Shown here: piece after piece, positions 25,139-33,078 of the stretch
How positions within the stretch are numbered: position 1 is the stretch's first letter
Layout of the letters: each line of letters begins with the position of its first letter
NCBI GenBank assembly: GCA_004195035.1
Contig: SGBD01000001.1
Span: 62,001-126,000 of the forward strand
DNA length: 64,000 bases
Reading direction: 5' to 3'
From: Candidatus Acidulodesulfobacterium ferriphilum
Lineage (GTDB): Bacteria > SZUA-79 > Acidulodesulfobacterales > Acidulodesulfobacteraceae
Notes under the pieces: generated by a model
What the model was told of the DNA's origin: nothing
Seen by the model: only the letters and a program-made list of their open reading frames with translations
The model's database searches: none
Translations under genes and position numbers: made by a program

Positions 25139-25927
25139 ATGAAAACAGACACGATAAAAGATACTATTTACTACCACAGGGCATACAGAAAGGAAACGTT
25201 TTCCAAAAAAAAAGTTTTTTGGGAAAGCATAGGTCTTTTATCGCCTGTTTTATTGGTGCTATTTCTTTATCCAGCCATAACCCTTTATATATGTAGGTTT
25301 TCTATATTTATTCTTTCCAAATACTTTATCAATGGAAAAATTGGGATATTAAAAAGCCATTATATTTTCTCAAGCTTATATATAGTTTCTATGTATTCGC
25401 TCTTTCATTCGCCGCTATTTTATTTAGTGTTTTTTTTATTTTCTATTTTAGCTCTCTTAATTATGTTTCTTTTTATAAAGACGCATATTTTTAAGCCGGT
25501 TTTTTTATATTTAATGTATATATTATTAATAAACGCGATATCTTCGGCGTTTTTTGTCCTTGTCCCGTTCAAATTTCCATATGACCTTACGACATTTTCA
25601 GATTTATACATAAAAACTGAAGTGGCAATATGGTTTTTTATACCTGTTATTCTTGCGATGGCATTAGTTCCTTTACCGTCCAATTTTTTCATAAAATTTT
25701 TAGTTTCCATTGCCGTATTAATTTATTCCGTGATATTTGGCGTTATTCGGTATATTTTATTTTTATATATACTGCAAAAATTTTCTTTTGTATTTATGGC
25801 GGCGCTTTTTTTTGCTTTTGGTCCATTAGTTGATTTTTTATATATAGTAGGCATCTATTCTTATTATTTTAGTACGGTAGCAGAAAAAAATAAAAACTAT
25901 GCAGGAGAAGGACAATGGTTGTACTAA
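25139..25927 (+). CDS. Polytopic inner-membrane protein of unknown function
   Basis: 262 aa with about seven or eight hydrophobic segments (SPVLLVLFLYPAITLYI, LYIVSMYSLFHSPLFYLVFF, AIWFFIPVILAMALVPLP, VSIAVLIYSVIFGVIRYILF and others) and short charged loops. I recognise no family motif. It ends 13 nt inside the glycosyltransferase gene, so the two are coupled, which suggests a membrane partner of the synthase, for example a pore or export component. Confidence 0.7.
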   Translation: MKTDTIKDTIYYHRAYRKETFSKKKVFWESIGLLSPVLLVLFLYPAITLYICRFSIFILSKYFINGKIGILKSHYIFSSLYIVSMYSLFHSPLFYLVFFLFSILALLIMFLFIKTHIFKPVFLYLMYILLINAISSAFFVLVPFKFPYDLTTFSDLYIKTEVAIWFFIPVILAMALVPLPSNFFIKFLVSIAVLIYSVIFGVIRYILFLYILQKFSFVFMAALFFAFGPLVDFLYIVGIYSYYFSTVAEKNKNYAGEGQWLY

Positions 25928-27198
25928 TTATTGCGTTAAAAATTTATATGTTATTTGTGATATTTGTTATGGTGATTTATGCATTAAGGCATAACTTTTT
26001 TACGTTTAACAGGGTGTTCGGCGAACAAAAGATGTATTATCAGGATATAATAGATTCCGAATTTACGATGATATCCGTTATGATTCCTATGTATAACGAG
26101 GAAAAGACGGCATCCCATATATTAGATCTATTAATAAAATCGGATTATCCTATGTCAAAAATAGAGATAATACCTATAGATGACCGCTCTACCGATAAAA
26201 CAAAAGAAATAATCGATTCTTACGCTTTAAAATATCCATTTATAAAGCCGATTCACAGGGAAAGCGAAAATAGGGGTAAGGTGCCGGCCATTAACGAAGC
26301 ATTGAATATAGCAAAGGGTGAAATAATACTGGTTTTTGATGCGGATTATCTTCCAGGGAAAGGCTTATTAAAGGATTTAACGGCCGCTTTTAAAGACCCT
26401 AAAGTCTGCGGTGTAATGGGGAGGGTGATGCTTATCAATACCGGCAAAAATTTGCTTACCCGCATGCTCGATTTGGAGAGAACAGGCGGTTACCAGGTGG
26501 ACCAGCAGGCAAGGTATAATCTTGGTCTTATCCCGCAATACGGCGGAACCGTAGGAGGTTTCAGAAGAGAATTAGTAATTTCTATAGGCGGATTTGACGA
26601 AAAAATTCTTGCGGAAGACACTGAGCTTACATTTAATTTATTTATTAAGGGATGGGATGTAGCTTACGCCAATCGTTTGGAATGTTATGAAGAAGCGCCG
26701 GAGGAATGGAGGACAAGGGCAAATCAGATTAAAAGGTGGTCAAGGGGGCATAACAGGGTTATGTTTAAATATCTTATACCGGTTATAACAACAAAACATT
26801 TGAATTTTTATCAAAAGTTAGACGGGGTTCTTTTGCTTTTCGTATATTTTATTCCGGTTATTTTTTTATTGGGTATATTAGATTCTATCGTATTATTTTT
26901 TATGGGCGAAATGAATATAACAAACTATGCAATTATATATTTATTAGTAGGCGGGTATGTAACTTTTGGAAGCTTTGCTCCTTTTTACGAGATAGGAATC
27001 GGCGCTTTTTTAGATAGAACCTCATACAGAATGCGCCTATTGCCTTTTTTCTTTTTTATTTTTGTTTTTAATGTGTGGTTTATCTCGCAGGGTTTTATAG
27101 AATCGGTTATCGATGTTATAAGCTTAAGAAAAGTTACATGGCATAAAACAAAACGCTACAGAAAAGAGCCATCGGTGCAGGAGGCGGCAGCAAAATGA
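25915..27198 (+). CDS. Processive family 2 glycosyltransferase (polysaccharide synthase)
   Basis: 427-aa inner-membrane synthase. GT2 motifs in order: VMIPMYNEEKTASHIL, IPIDDRSTDKTKEI (nucleotide-sugar Asp), VFDADYLPG (DxD-like), GGFDEKILAEDTELTF (catalytic base ED) and QIKRWSRGHNRVM (Q-x-x-RW of processive enzymes). One N-terminal helix and three C-terminal helix regions (LDGVLLLFVYFIPVIFLLG onward) fit a PgaC/BcsA-like layout. No PilZ domain, so cyclic di-GMP would have to act through another protein. UDP-HexNAc is a reasonable donor because a UDP-GlcNAc 2-epimerase lies in the locus, but this is inference. Confidence 0.88.
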   Translation: MVVLIIALKIYMLFVIFVMVIYALRHNFFTFNRVFGEQKMYYQDIIDSEFTMISVMIPMYNEEKTASHILDLLIKSDYPMSKIEIIPIDDRSTDKTKEIIDSYALKYPFIKPIHRESENRGKVPAINEALNIAKGEIILVFDADYLPGKGLLKDLTAAFKDPKVCGVMGRVMLINTGKNLLTRMLDLERTGGYQVDQQARYNLGLIPQYGGTVGGFRRELVISIGGFDEKILAEDTELTFNLFIKGWDVAYANRLECYEEAPEEWRTRANQIKRWSRGHNRVMFKYLIPVITTKHLNFYQKLDGVLLLFVYFIPVIFLLGILDSIVLFFMGEMNITNYAIIYLLVGGYVTFGSFAPFYEIGIGAFLDRTSYRMRLLPFFFFIFVFNVWFISQGFIESVIDVISLRKVTWHKTKRYRKEPSVQEAAAK

Positions 27199-28235
27199 AT
27201 TTTATCATATTAATTTTAATATTTGCGTTTTTTATCTTTTTACCTTTTCTTCCCGGCATTATAGAGCTTTTAGCGCCGTTGGACAATAAACCTCTGCCCG
27301 TAAAAATGGACTACTCCAGAGACGCACGGTATTTTGGCAGGTCGTTCAAGAAAATCTTGAAAGATTCGCTTAAAAAAGCGGGGTTTCAAAAAGGTACGGC
27401 GGAAATAAAATTATCTTCCGGTTTAGAAAAAATCGAAATGATATACTCCGATTTTAATTCCGATAAAAAAAATTTAGACCGCATTCTGTTAATATCCGGC
27501 AATTTAATTACCGGACACGCTGATAATTTTAATAAAGAAATTTTCGTGGAAGGCAATGCGTCGTTCGGAAATAATAGCATTATTCGTGCGGCAGCGGTAA
27601 CTAAAGATGTAGAAATAGACGATAACTCAAAAATAATGAGGTGGCTTGATGCTAACGGCAGAATTAGAGCCTGTGAAAACACTTATCTTGGAATAAGCGC
27701 CACTTGCGGAGAAGAGTTTCAATTGTCTAAAGGCTGTAAATTCAGACGGCTTCTCGGCAATCCCATTTTAACGTTGAAAGACCCATCCTCCGTTGATCAC
27801 GGCTTAGCGGACAACGGAAGGTTTGACATTAACAACGCGTCCATTTCAACTACTTTAAATGAAATAATAAATGAGGACATGAGATACGATGAACCTGTCT
27901 TGATAAACGGGAACCTTATAATAAACGGGAACCTTGATATAAATAGCGAATTCACCATTAATGGGGATATAAAGGCAAGCGGAAATATAACTATAAAAAC
28001 TTTAAAAAATGTTAATATTTTAGGAAATATAATATCCGATAGCATAATAACAATGGCGGGCAATATAAAAGTCGGCGGGAACATATTTTCCCAGGAAGAG
28101 GTTTACCTGGAAGGCGTGGATGTAGGAGATATTAATAAACTAAAGTCGGTAATAGCAAAAAAGAAATTGAACCTTGGCAATAATGTTACGATTTACGGTT
28201 TTGTTCTTACGGAAGGGATAGGGACCGTCGTGTAG
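27195..28235 (+). CDS. Membrane-anchored bactofilin-like beta-helix protein
   Basis: 346 aa. A single N-terminal membrane helix (FIILILIFAFFIFLPFLPGI) is followed by two polymer-forming regions: about residues 90-140 (LLISGNLITGHADNFNKEIF) and 220-346 with repeating short strands LINGNLIINGNLDINSEF, GDIKASGNITIKTL, GNIISDSIITMAGNIKVGGN. Such G-N/I-x-x-G repeats form the right-handed beta helix of bactofilins and polymer-forming cytoskeletal proteins. Starts in ATGA overlap with the glycosyltransferase stop. A membrane-tethered scaffold that positions the synthase is a reasonable inference. No known family is a full-length match in my reading. Confidence 0.68.
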   Translation: MNFIILILIFAFFIFLPFLPGIIELLAPLDNKPLPVKMDYSRDARYFGRSFKKILKDSLKKAGFQKGTAEIKLSSGLEKIEMIYSDFNSDKKNLDRILLISGNLITGHADNFNKEIFVEGNASFGNNSIIRAAAVTKDVEIDDNSKIMRWLDANGRIRACENTYLGISATCGEEFQLSKGCKFRRLLGNPILTLKDPSSVDHGLADNGRFDINNASISTTLNEIINEDMRYDEPVLINGNLIINGNLDINSEFTINGDIKASGNITIKTLKNVNILGNIISDSIITMAGNIKVGGNIFSQEEVYLEGVDVGDINKLKSVIAKKKLNLGNNVTIYGFVLTEGIGTVV

Positions 28236-28356
28236 TTATCTGCTTGCTTGTTTGCCAAAAAATTAAATTATTACCGTGCAGGATATAACAGGATATAAAT
28301 ATGCGGCGGTAGTCGAAAAAATACTTTTAAAATTGTTTTGAGCAGAGGAAAAAGGA

Positions 28357-30306
28357 ATGAAAAAGATAACTGTTATATTAATCTTCATTTTAACGATATT
28401 GATCGCGGCGCCCATCATTTATTACGGCTATAATCGGGTTGAAAAATACAAAATCTTTTCCACGGATAAGAATATAAAGGTCTTTTTGGTATATGGCAAC
28501 AAGTCCAAAAATGCATACGATTTATCTATTTTATCCGCTTATAAGAGCGCTTTAAAAATAGAAGGAGTTCCTTGCAGGACGATAAGTTATTCCGACCTCA
28601 TATCTTTCGACCCGCTTTCATTAAGTAAAAATATGCCTGCGGTTATATTTCCGGATGCGGCAGACGAAGAACTCCCTTCCTCAATGGAATTTTGGGTAGA
28701 GAACTATTTAAAAAATGGCGGAAATGTCGCAGTTATTTTTAATGCAGGAATAAAAACCAAAGAAGGCCTATATCTAAAAAAGGGTCTGTTCTCAAAGATT
28801 ATCGGTTTGAATTATGAGCTATACGGCAAAATGAGGGGTAAGTCATATGTAGTTTCTTTGTTAAGATTTAAGAATATGGATAGTATTAATTTTTTTAATA
28901 TATTGGAAGGAAATACAATGGACAATTTTCTGAGCGGGTATATGTACGGGCCGCTCTATTTCCCTGTGGCGTATACCGCGGCAGGACCAAGGTTAAAGGC
29001 TAAAAACATATATGCTTACGGTATAGAACGCAACGATAAAAAAACGCTTAAATTTCCTTCTTACCGGCAAATAAACGATACATATATCACAAAAAACAAC
29101 ATAAAAAAATTCCCCGCAATTGTTTTAAAAAAATATGGCAGAGGACATATTTTATATATTGATATGCAACTAGGCTATCTGAAAGCATATGCCTCAAATG
29201 GATCTTTAATGCGGGCTTTTATCAGGACATTCCTGTTTAAGATAGTAAAGATGCCTCACTTGGTTTACACGCCTTACGGAAAAGGCGGATTGATCGTAAA
29301 CTGGCATATAGAAAACTATCTTGTCAGCAAAAGCATTCCATATATGATAAAAAACCGTATTCTTAGAAAAAACCTGAAATATTCGTTTGATATATCGGCA
29401 GGAAGTTTCGAAGATCGCCCCGGGGATGGAAGAGGCGTAGGCGCGTGCGGGAAAAATAGGCCTTATATTAAGATGTTATTACCCTACGGAACAATAGGCA
29501 CGGACGGCGGGTGGACACATAACTATTGGTATAAGCGTGTTTTAAGCGGAAAATTTGGCGAAAAGCAGATGTATCATCTTATCAAAAAAAACAATAATTG
29601 TTTACAAAGCATATCCGGTTATAAGATAACAGAATATATGCCCGCTCAAGGAGTTTTTCCTCAGCCGGTATCGACCGAAATCTTATCGAAGTTAAGAATG
29701 ATAGCAAATTATTACACTGGAAGCATTGGTTCCGGACCAACGAGGGTTTTCTGGAACGGCAAGATGGTTTCCCGTAAAGTTATAGCGTTTCCGGTATCGA
29801 TAGACGGAAATATAGCATCTCTTTATGAATTAAGGCGCTACGGCCATATGTCAAATGCGGAAGTATTAAACTGGCAGAAAGGCTTAGTAAATCACTGCAT
29901 TAGAAATAAAGATATCAGGCTATGGTATTCACATCCTTACGATATACATATGTATCATTACTTGAAAGATATGAAGGCTTTTACCGATTATATAGAAAAA
30001 AAGCAAAATGAAGGCAAGCTGATTGTCAGACCTATGGCCTATTTTGCCAAGTTTATATTGAGATTTTTAAAAACCAAATATTCTTTTATGTCCTCAAAGA
30101 ACGGCTCTATTACTTTATTCATAAAAAACAAGGAAGGACTAAAAGGAATTACGGTTGCCCTACCGAAGAATTTAGTTAGAAAACCGGCCGACAGTAACGC
30201 TTATAAAATTGACGAAGGAAAGAATTATTATTATTTAGCTTTTACGGGAGATTTAAATGAAGATATTGTTCATTTTAGGCATATTAGCGGCACTGACGGT
30301 TCTTAA
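28357..30306 (+). CDS. Membrane-anchored polysaccharide-deacetylase-like protein
   Basis: 649 aa. Residues 1-25 form a membrane anchor or signal (KKITVILIFILTILIAAPII). Residues about 45-300 look like a glutamine-amidotransferase-like/flavodoxin-like layer (VFLVYGNKSKNAYDLSILSA, AVIFPDAADEE, GRGHILYIDMQLGYLKA). About 310-560 resembles a diverged deacetylase barrel: GGLIVNWHIENYL, LPYGTIGTDGGWTHNYW and WYSHPYDIHMYHYL with His/Asp pairs, as in CE4 or DUF2194-type proteins. A small beta domain ends the protein. PgaB- or PelA-like trimming of the polymer in the periplasm is inferred. Good Shine-Dalgarno (GAGGAAAAAGG). Confidence 0.6.
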   Translation: MKKITVILIFILTILIAAPIIYYGYNRVEKYKIFSTDKNIKVFLVYGNKSKNAYDLSILSAYKSALKIEGVPCRTISYSDLISFDPLSLSKNMPAVIFPDAADEELPSSMEFWVENYLKNGGNVAVIFNAGIKTKEGLYLKKGLFSKIIGLNYELYGKMRGKSYVVSLLRFKNMDSINFFNILEGNTMDNFLSGYMYGPLYFPVAYTAAGPRLKAKNIYAYGIERNDKKTLKFPSYRQINDTYITKNNIKKFPAIVLKKYGRGHILYIDMQLGYLKAYASNGSLMRAFIRTFLFKIVKMPHLVYTPYGKGGLIVNWHIENYLVSKSIPYMIKNRILRKNLKYSFDISAGSFEDRPGDGRGVGACGKNRPYIKMLLPYGTIGTDGGWTHNYWYKRVLSGKFGEKQMYHLIKKNNNCLQSISGYKITEYMPAQGVFPQPVSTEILSKLRMIANYYTGSIGSGPTRVFWNGKMVSRKVIAFPVSIDGNIASLYELRRYGHMSNAEVLNWQKGLVNHCIRNKDIRLWYSHPYDIHMYHYLKDMKAFTDYIEKKQNEGKLIVRPMAYFAKFILRFLKTKYSFMSSKNGSITLFIKNKEGLKGITVALPKNLVRKPADSNAYKIDEGKNYYYLAFTGDLNEDIVHFRHISGTDGS

Positions 30307-31186
30307 TTTGGGTTTAGTTTCCGGGCGTGCGGCAGCCGCCTCCTGCAATAACCCTGCTTTGACGTTATGGAGCAGGTTTTATAATGTAAAAATAAAAAGC
30401 AACAAAAAATATTATATTGATCCATACACCGACAATGTAATAGCGTTATATTTCCTAAAAAAAAATAAAAATACCGGAATTATAAAAGACTATATACTAT
30501 GGTACTTTAAACATCTTAACTATCCCGATAAATTTGGTCTTACAGGAACAATGTACGATTATATTATATCTAAATCGGGATGCATTGAAAGACCTGCAAA
30601 TACTTACGATTCGGCGGACAGTTATGCCGCAACTTATATTATGGCGGTTTATAAATATTATAAAAAAACCAAAGATATCAAGATGCTTAAATACATATCG
30701 TCAAAATTAAAAGATGTCGCTTATATTATCCCTTATTTGCAGACCTCTAACAACGGACTTATAAAAGCTTTGCCGGATAAAGACGAAGAATACCTTATGG
30801 ATAACTGCGAAGATTACGGAGGCGTGAAAGCATATCTTGGCCTTTTGGAAATAACAGGGGAAAAATCCGGTAAAGAATTTAATTATTACGAAAAACTAAA
30901 AAAATCAATAAAAGCGGCTATCATAAAAAATCTTTATAACCGCCGCAGAAATAACTTTGACTGGGCTATTATAAAAGGCAGGAAACGTTATTCGAACTGG
31001 TTAGTTTATTATCCCGATGCGCTTGCCCAATTATTTCCCATTTTATACGGCATTACGGATCAATCTACCGTATCGGCAAAATTTTTGTGGAATAAGTTTA
31101 AATCTATTTATAGGAAAAAAACAGGACCGTTTCCTGCCGAACAGAAGGCCTTATATTTTTTAACCAAAGAAAAAATAAATAAATAA
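30257..31186 (+). CDS. Secreted alpha/alpha-barrel (GH8/GH88-like) putative glycosidase
   Basis: 309 aa with a Sec signal (ILFILGILAALTVLNLGLVS...AAAASCNN). The mature part is helical with aromatic and acidic motifs spaced as in six-hairpin glycosidases: YIDPYTDNVIALYF, DSADSYAATYIMAVYKYY, MDNCEDYGGVKAYLGLLE and NWLVYYPDALAQLFPIL. The start overlaps the previous gene by 50 nt with GGGAG upstream, so the two products are made together. By analogy with BcsZ (GH8) a polymer-cleaving role is likely. Family membership is not certain. Confidence 0.6.
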   Translation: MKILFILGILAALTVLNLGLVSGRAAAASCNNPALTLWSRFYNVKIKSNKKYYIDPYTDNVIALYFLKKNKNTGIIKDYILWYFKHLNYPDKFGLTGTMYDYIISKSGCIERPANTYDSADSYAATYIMAVYKYYKKTKDIKMLKYISSKLKDVAYIIPYLQTSNNGLIKALPDKDEEYLMDNCEDYGGVKAYLGLLEITGEKSGKEFNYYEKLKKSIKAAIIKNLYNRRRNNFDWAIIKGRKRYSNWLVYYPDALAQLFPILYGITDQSTVSAKFLWNKFKSIYRKKTGPFPAEQKALYFLTKEKINK

Positions 31187-31234
31187 ATAAAATTTTATAA
31201 ATAATATATCAAAGATATATTAAAGGAGGATTAA

Positions 31235-32413
31235 TTGCCAACAAAATTATTATTTATTTTAGGCACCCGTCCCGAAGCTATTAAATTAGCACCGCTAATA
31301 CTCAAATCAAAAGAAGACGATTGTTTCGATGTAAAAGTATGCATAACCGGACAGCATAAACAAATGCTTGAACAAGTTATAAACTTTTTTAATATAAAAA
31401 TAGACCATGATTTTGAATTGATGAAACCCAATCAATCGCTTTTTAATATAAGCGCGGATATTTTAAAAGCTATCGAACCTTTAATAGAAAATGAAAAACC
31501 GGACTTTATAATTGTTCAGGGAGATACTACAACAGCGTTTATCGGAGCGATAGCCGGATTTTATAAAAAAATAAGGGTAATTCATTTAGAAGCCGGTTTA
31601 AGAAGCCATGATAAATATTCTCCATTTCCGGAAGAGATGAACAGGATATTAATAAGCCAAATCGCAAATTACCATTTTGCGCCAACTAAAAAAGCAAGCG
31701 ATAATTTATTCGACGAGGGGATAAAAGACAACGTTTATATAGTCGGCAATACCGCCATAGATGCCCTATTGTTAGGCCTTGATTTAATAAGAGAAAAAGG
31801 TGATAAAATATATAAGGAGTTTTTTAATTTTTTAGATTTTTCTAAAAAAATAATTTTGGTAACGGGGCACAGAAGGGAAAGTTTCGGAAAAGGGATTGAG
31901 AATATATGCGAAGCCTTAAAAGAAATAGCAATCCAGCGCAAAGATATTCAAATAGTATATCCGGTTCATCTTAATCCTAATGTAAGCGGTCCGGTATATG
32001 ATGCATTGAAAAACGTTGCAGGCGTATTTTTAATGGAACCCTTGGAGTATCAATATTTAATATGGCTTATGAATAAATCGTTTTTAGTGCTGACGGATAG
32101 CGGCGGCATACAGGAAGAGGCGCCTTTTTTAGGAAAACCGGTTATCGTCATGAGGGATTCAACGGAACGTATCGAAGCCGTAGAAGCCGGCGTATCGGTG
32201 CTTTCCGGTGCTCATAAAGATATAATAGTGGAAGAAACTGTTGACTTGCTTGACAATAAATTAAGATATAGAAAAATGGGAAGGCAGGTTAATATATATG
32301 GAGACGGTAAATCTTCAGAAAAAATAATCAGTATTTTAAAAGAAAAACATAATTGCATATTGGAAAAATCTTTTTTGAAGCCCCAACATGTATCTTTAAT
32401 CCAGCGATTTTGA
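31235..32413 (+). CDS. wecB: UDP-N-acetylglucosamine 2-epimerase (non-hydrolysing)
   Basis: 392-aa cytosolic enzyme that makes UDP-ManNAc from UDP-GlcNAc. The start is TTG at 31235 with AAAGGAGG seven bases upstream. Motifs: [61 protein letters not shown] and [17 protein letters not shown]. The last 20 or so residues ([15 protein letters not shown] end) go beyond the usual C-terminus and abut a decayed chemoreceptor gene on the opposite strand, so they may be of rearrangement origin. Last gene of the polysaccharide locus; it may supply ManNAc for the polymer. Confidence 0.92.
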   Translation: MPTKLLFILGTRPEAIKLAPLILKSKEDDCFDVKVCITGQHKQMLEQVINFFNIKIDHDFELMKPNQSLFNISADILKAIEPLIENEKPDFIIVQGDTTTAFIGAIAGFYKKIRVIHLEAGLRSHDKYSPFPEEMNRILISQIANYHFAPTKKASDNLFDEGIKDNVYIVGNTAIDALLLGLDLIREKGDKIYKEFFNFLDFSKKIILVTGHRRESFGKGIENICEALKEIAIQRKDIQIVYPVHLNPNVSGPVYDALKNVAGVFLMEPLEYQYLIWLMNKSFLVLTDSGGIQEEAPFLGKPVIVMRDSTERIEAVEAGVSVLSGAHKDIIVEETVDLLDNKLRYRKMGRQVNIYGDGKSSEKIISILKEKHNCILEKSFLKPQHVSLIQRF

Positions 32414-32979
32414 AACTGTGGTTTATTCCAAGGTATTTATCTTCTATCGGCTGAATCCGCCTTTTTACAAAATCGGTAAATTTTGTTTTGTATTTCTGGG
32501 GATTAGTGTTTGCTACGGGAATATAATTTCTGTCTCAGAGGTCGGAAGACGAAATATCGCCGCTTTTAATATAATCTTCGATTGTGCTAACTATTTCTCT
32601 TACCCCGTCCTCCGCAAGTCTCGCAACTTTTTCGATATGCGCTCCGACTTTGCGGAATCGTTCATAACGGATACTATCGCTTCGAAATTGTTTCTGATTT
32701 CTTTCATTTCTTCCGTGGTATTGCCTATCTCGTATTGGTAAAATCATATTTGTCTGCCCCCGATATATTTTTAAATTCGTCGTCTAATTCTTTAACATGC
32801 TTAAACAGGTTGAGATAAAAATAAACCGAGTTTACGGCGGCGAAAAATAGCGAAAATACTGTAAAAACCGGCAGAAAATGATTTAGGGTAAAACTCTTCA
32901 AAAATATATACAGCAAAATAAACCCGAAGAGATAAACAAAAAAACTAATTCCCGTAAAATACATTAATTTTTTAACCAT
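32414..32979 (-). pseudogene. Decayed methyl-accepting chemotaxis protein
   Basis: Read on the minus strand from 32979: an intact start with two membrane helices (MYFTGISFFVYLFGFILLYI and FLPVFTVFSLFFAAVNSVYF), then VKELDDEFKNISGADKYDFT, after which the frame breaks at about 32727. MKEIRNNFEAIVSVMNDS continues in another frame. It changes frame again to VGAHIEKVARLAEDGVREI, then SGDISSSDL meets TGA where the homologue at 21429 has Trp. After it [20 protein letters not shown] and [11 protein letters not shown] continue until the wecB stop cuts the gene off. So there are at least two frameshifts, one nonsense codon and one truncation. Confidence 0.82.
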
Positions 32980-33078
32980 TTAAATCATCTCCACTCTTAA
33001 AAAGAATTATATTTTTATAAATAATATTAATTATATAGAACCTGTTTTGCCGCCGCCTTTTCGCATTTCCTTTTATAT

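Noticed and set aside
32530-32545. TGA read as tryptophan (recoding)
   Set aside because: The same gene has frameshifts and a truncation, and other genes in the window use TGG for Trp and TGA as stop (queH, wecB).
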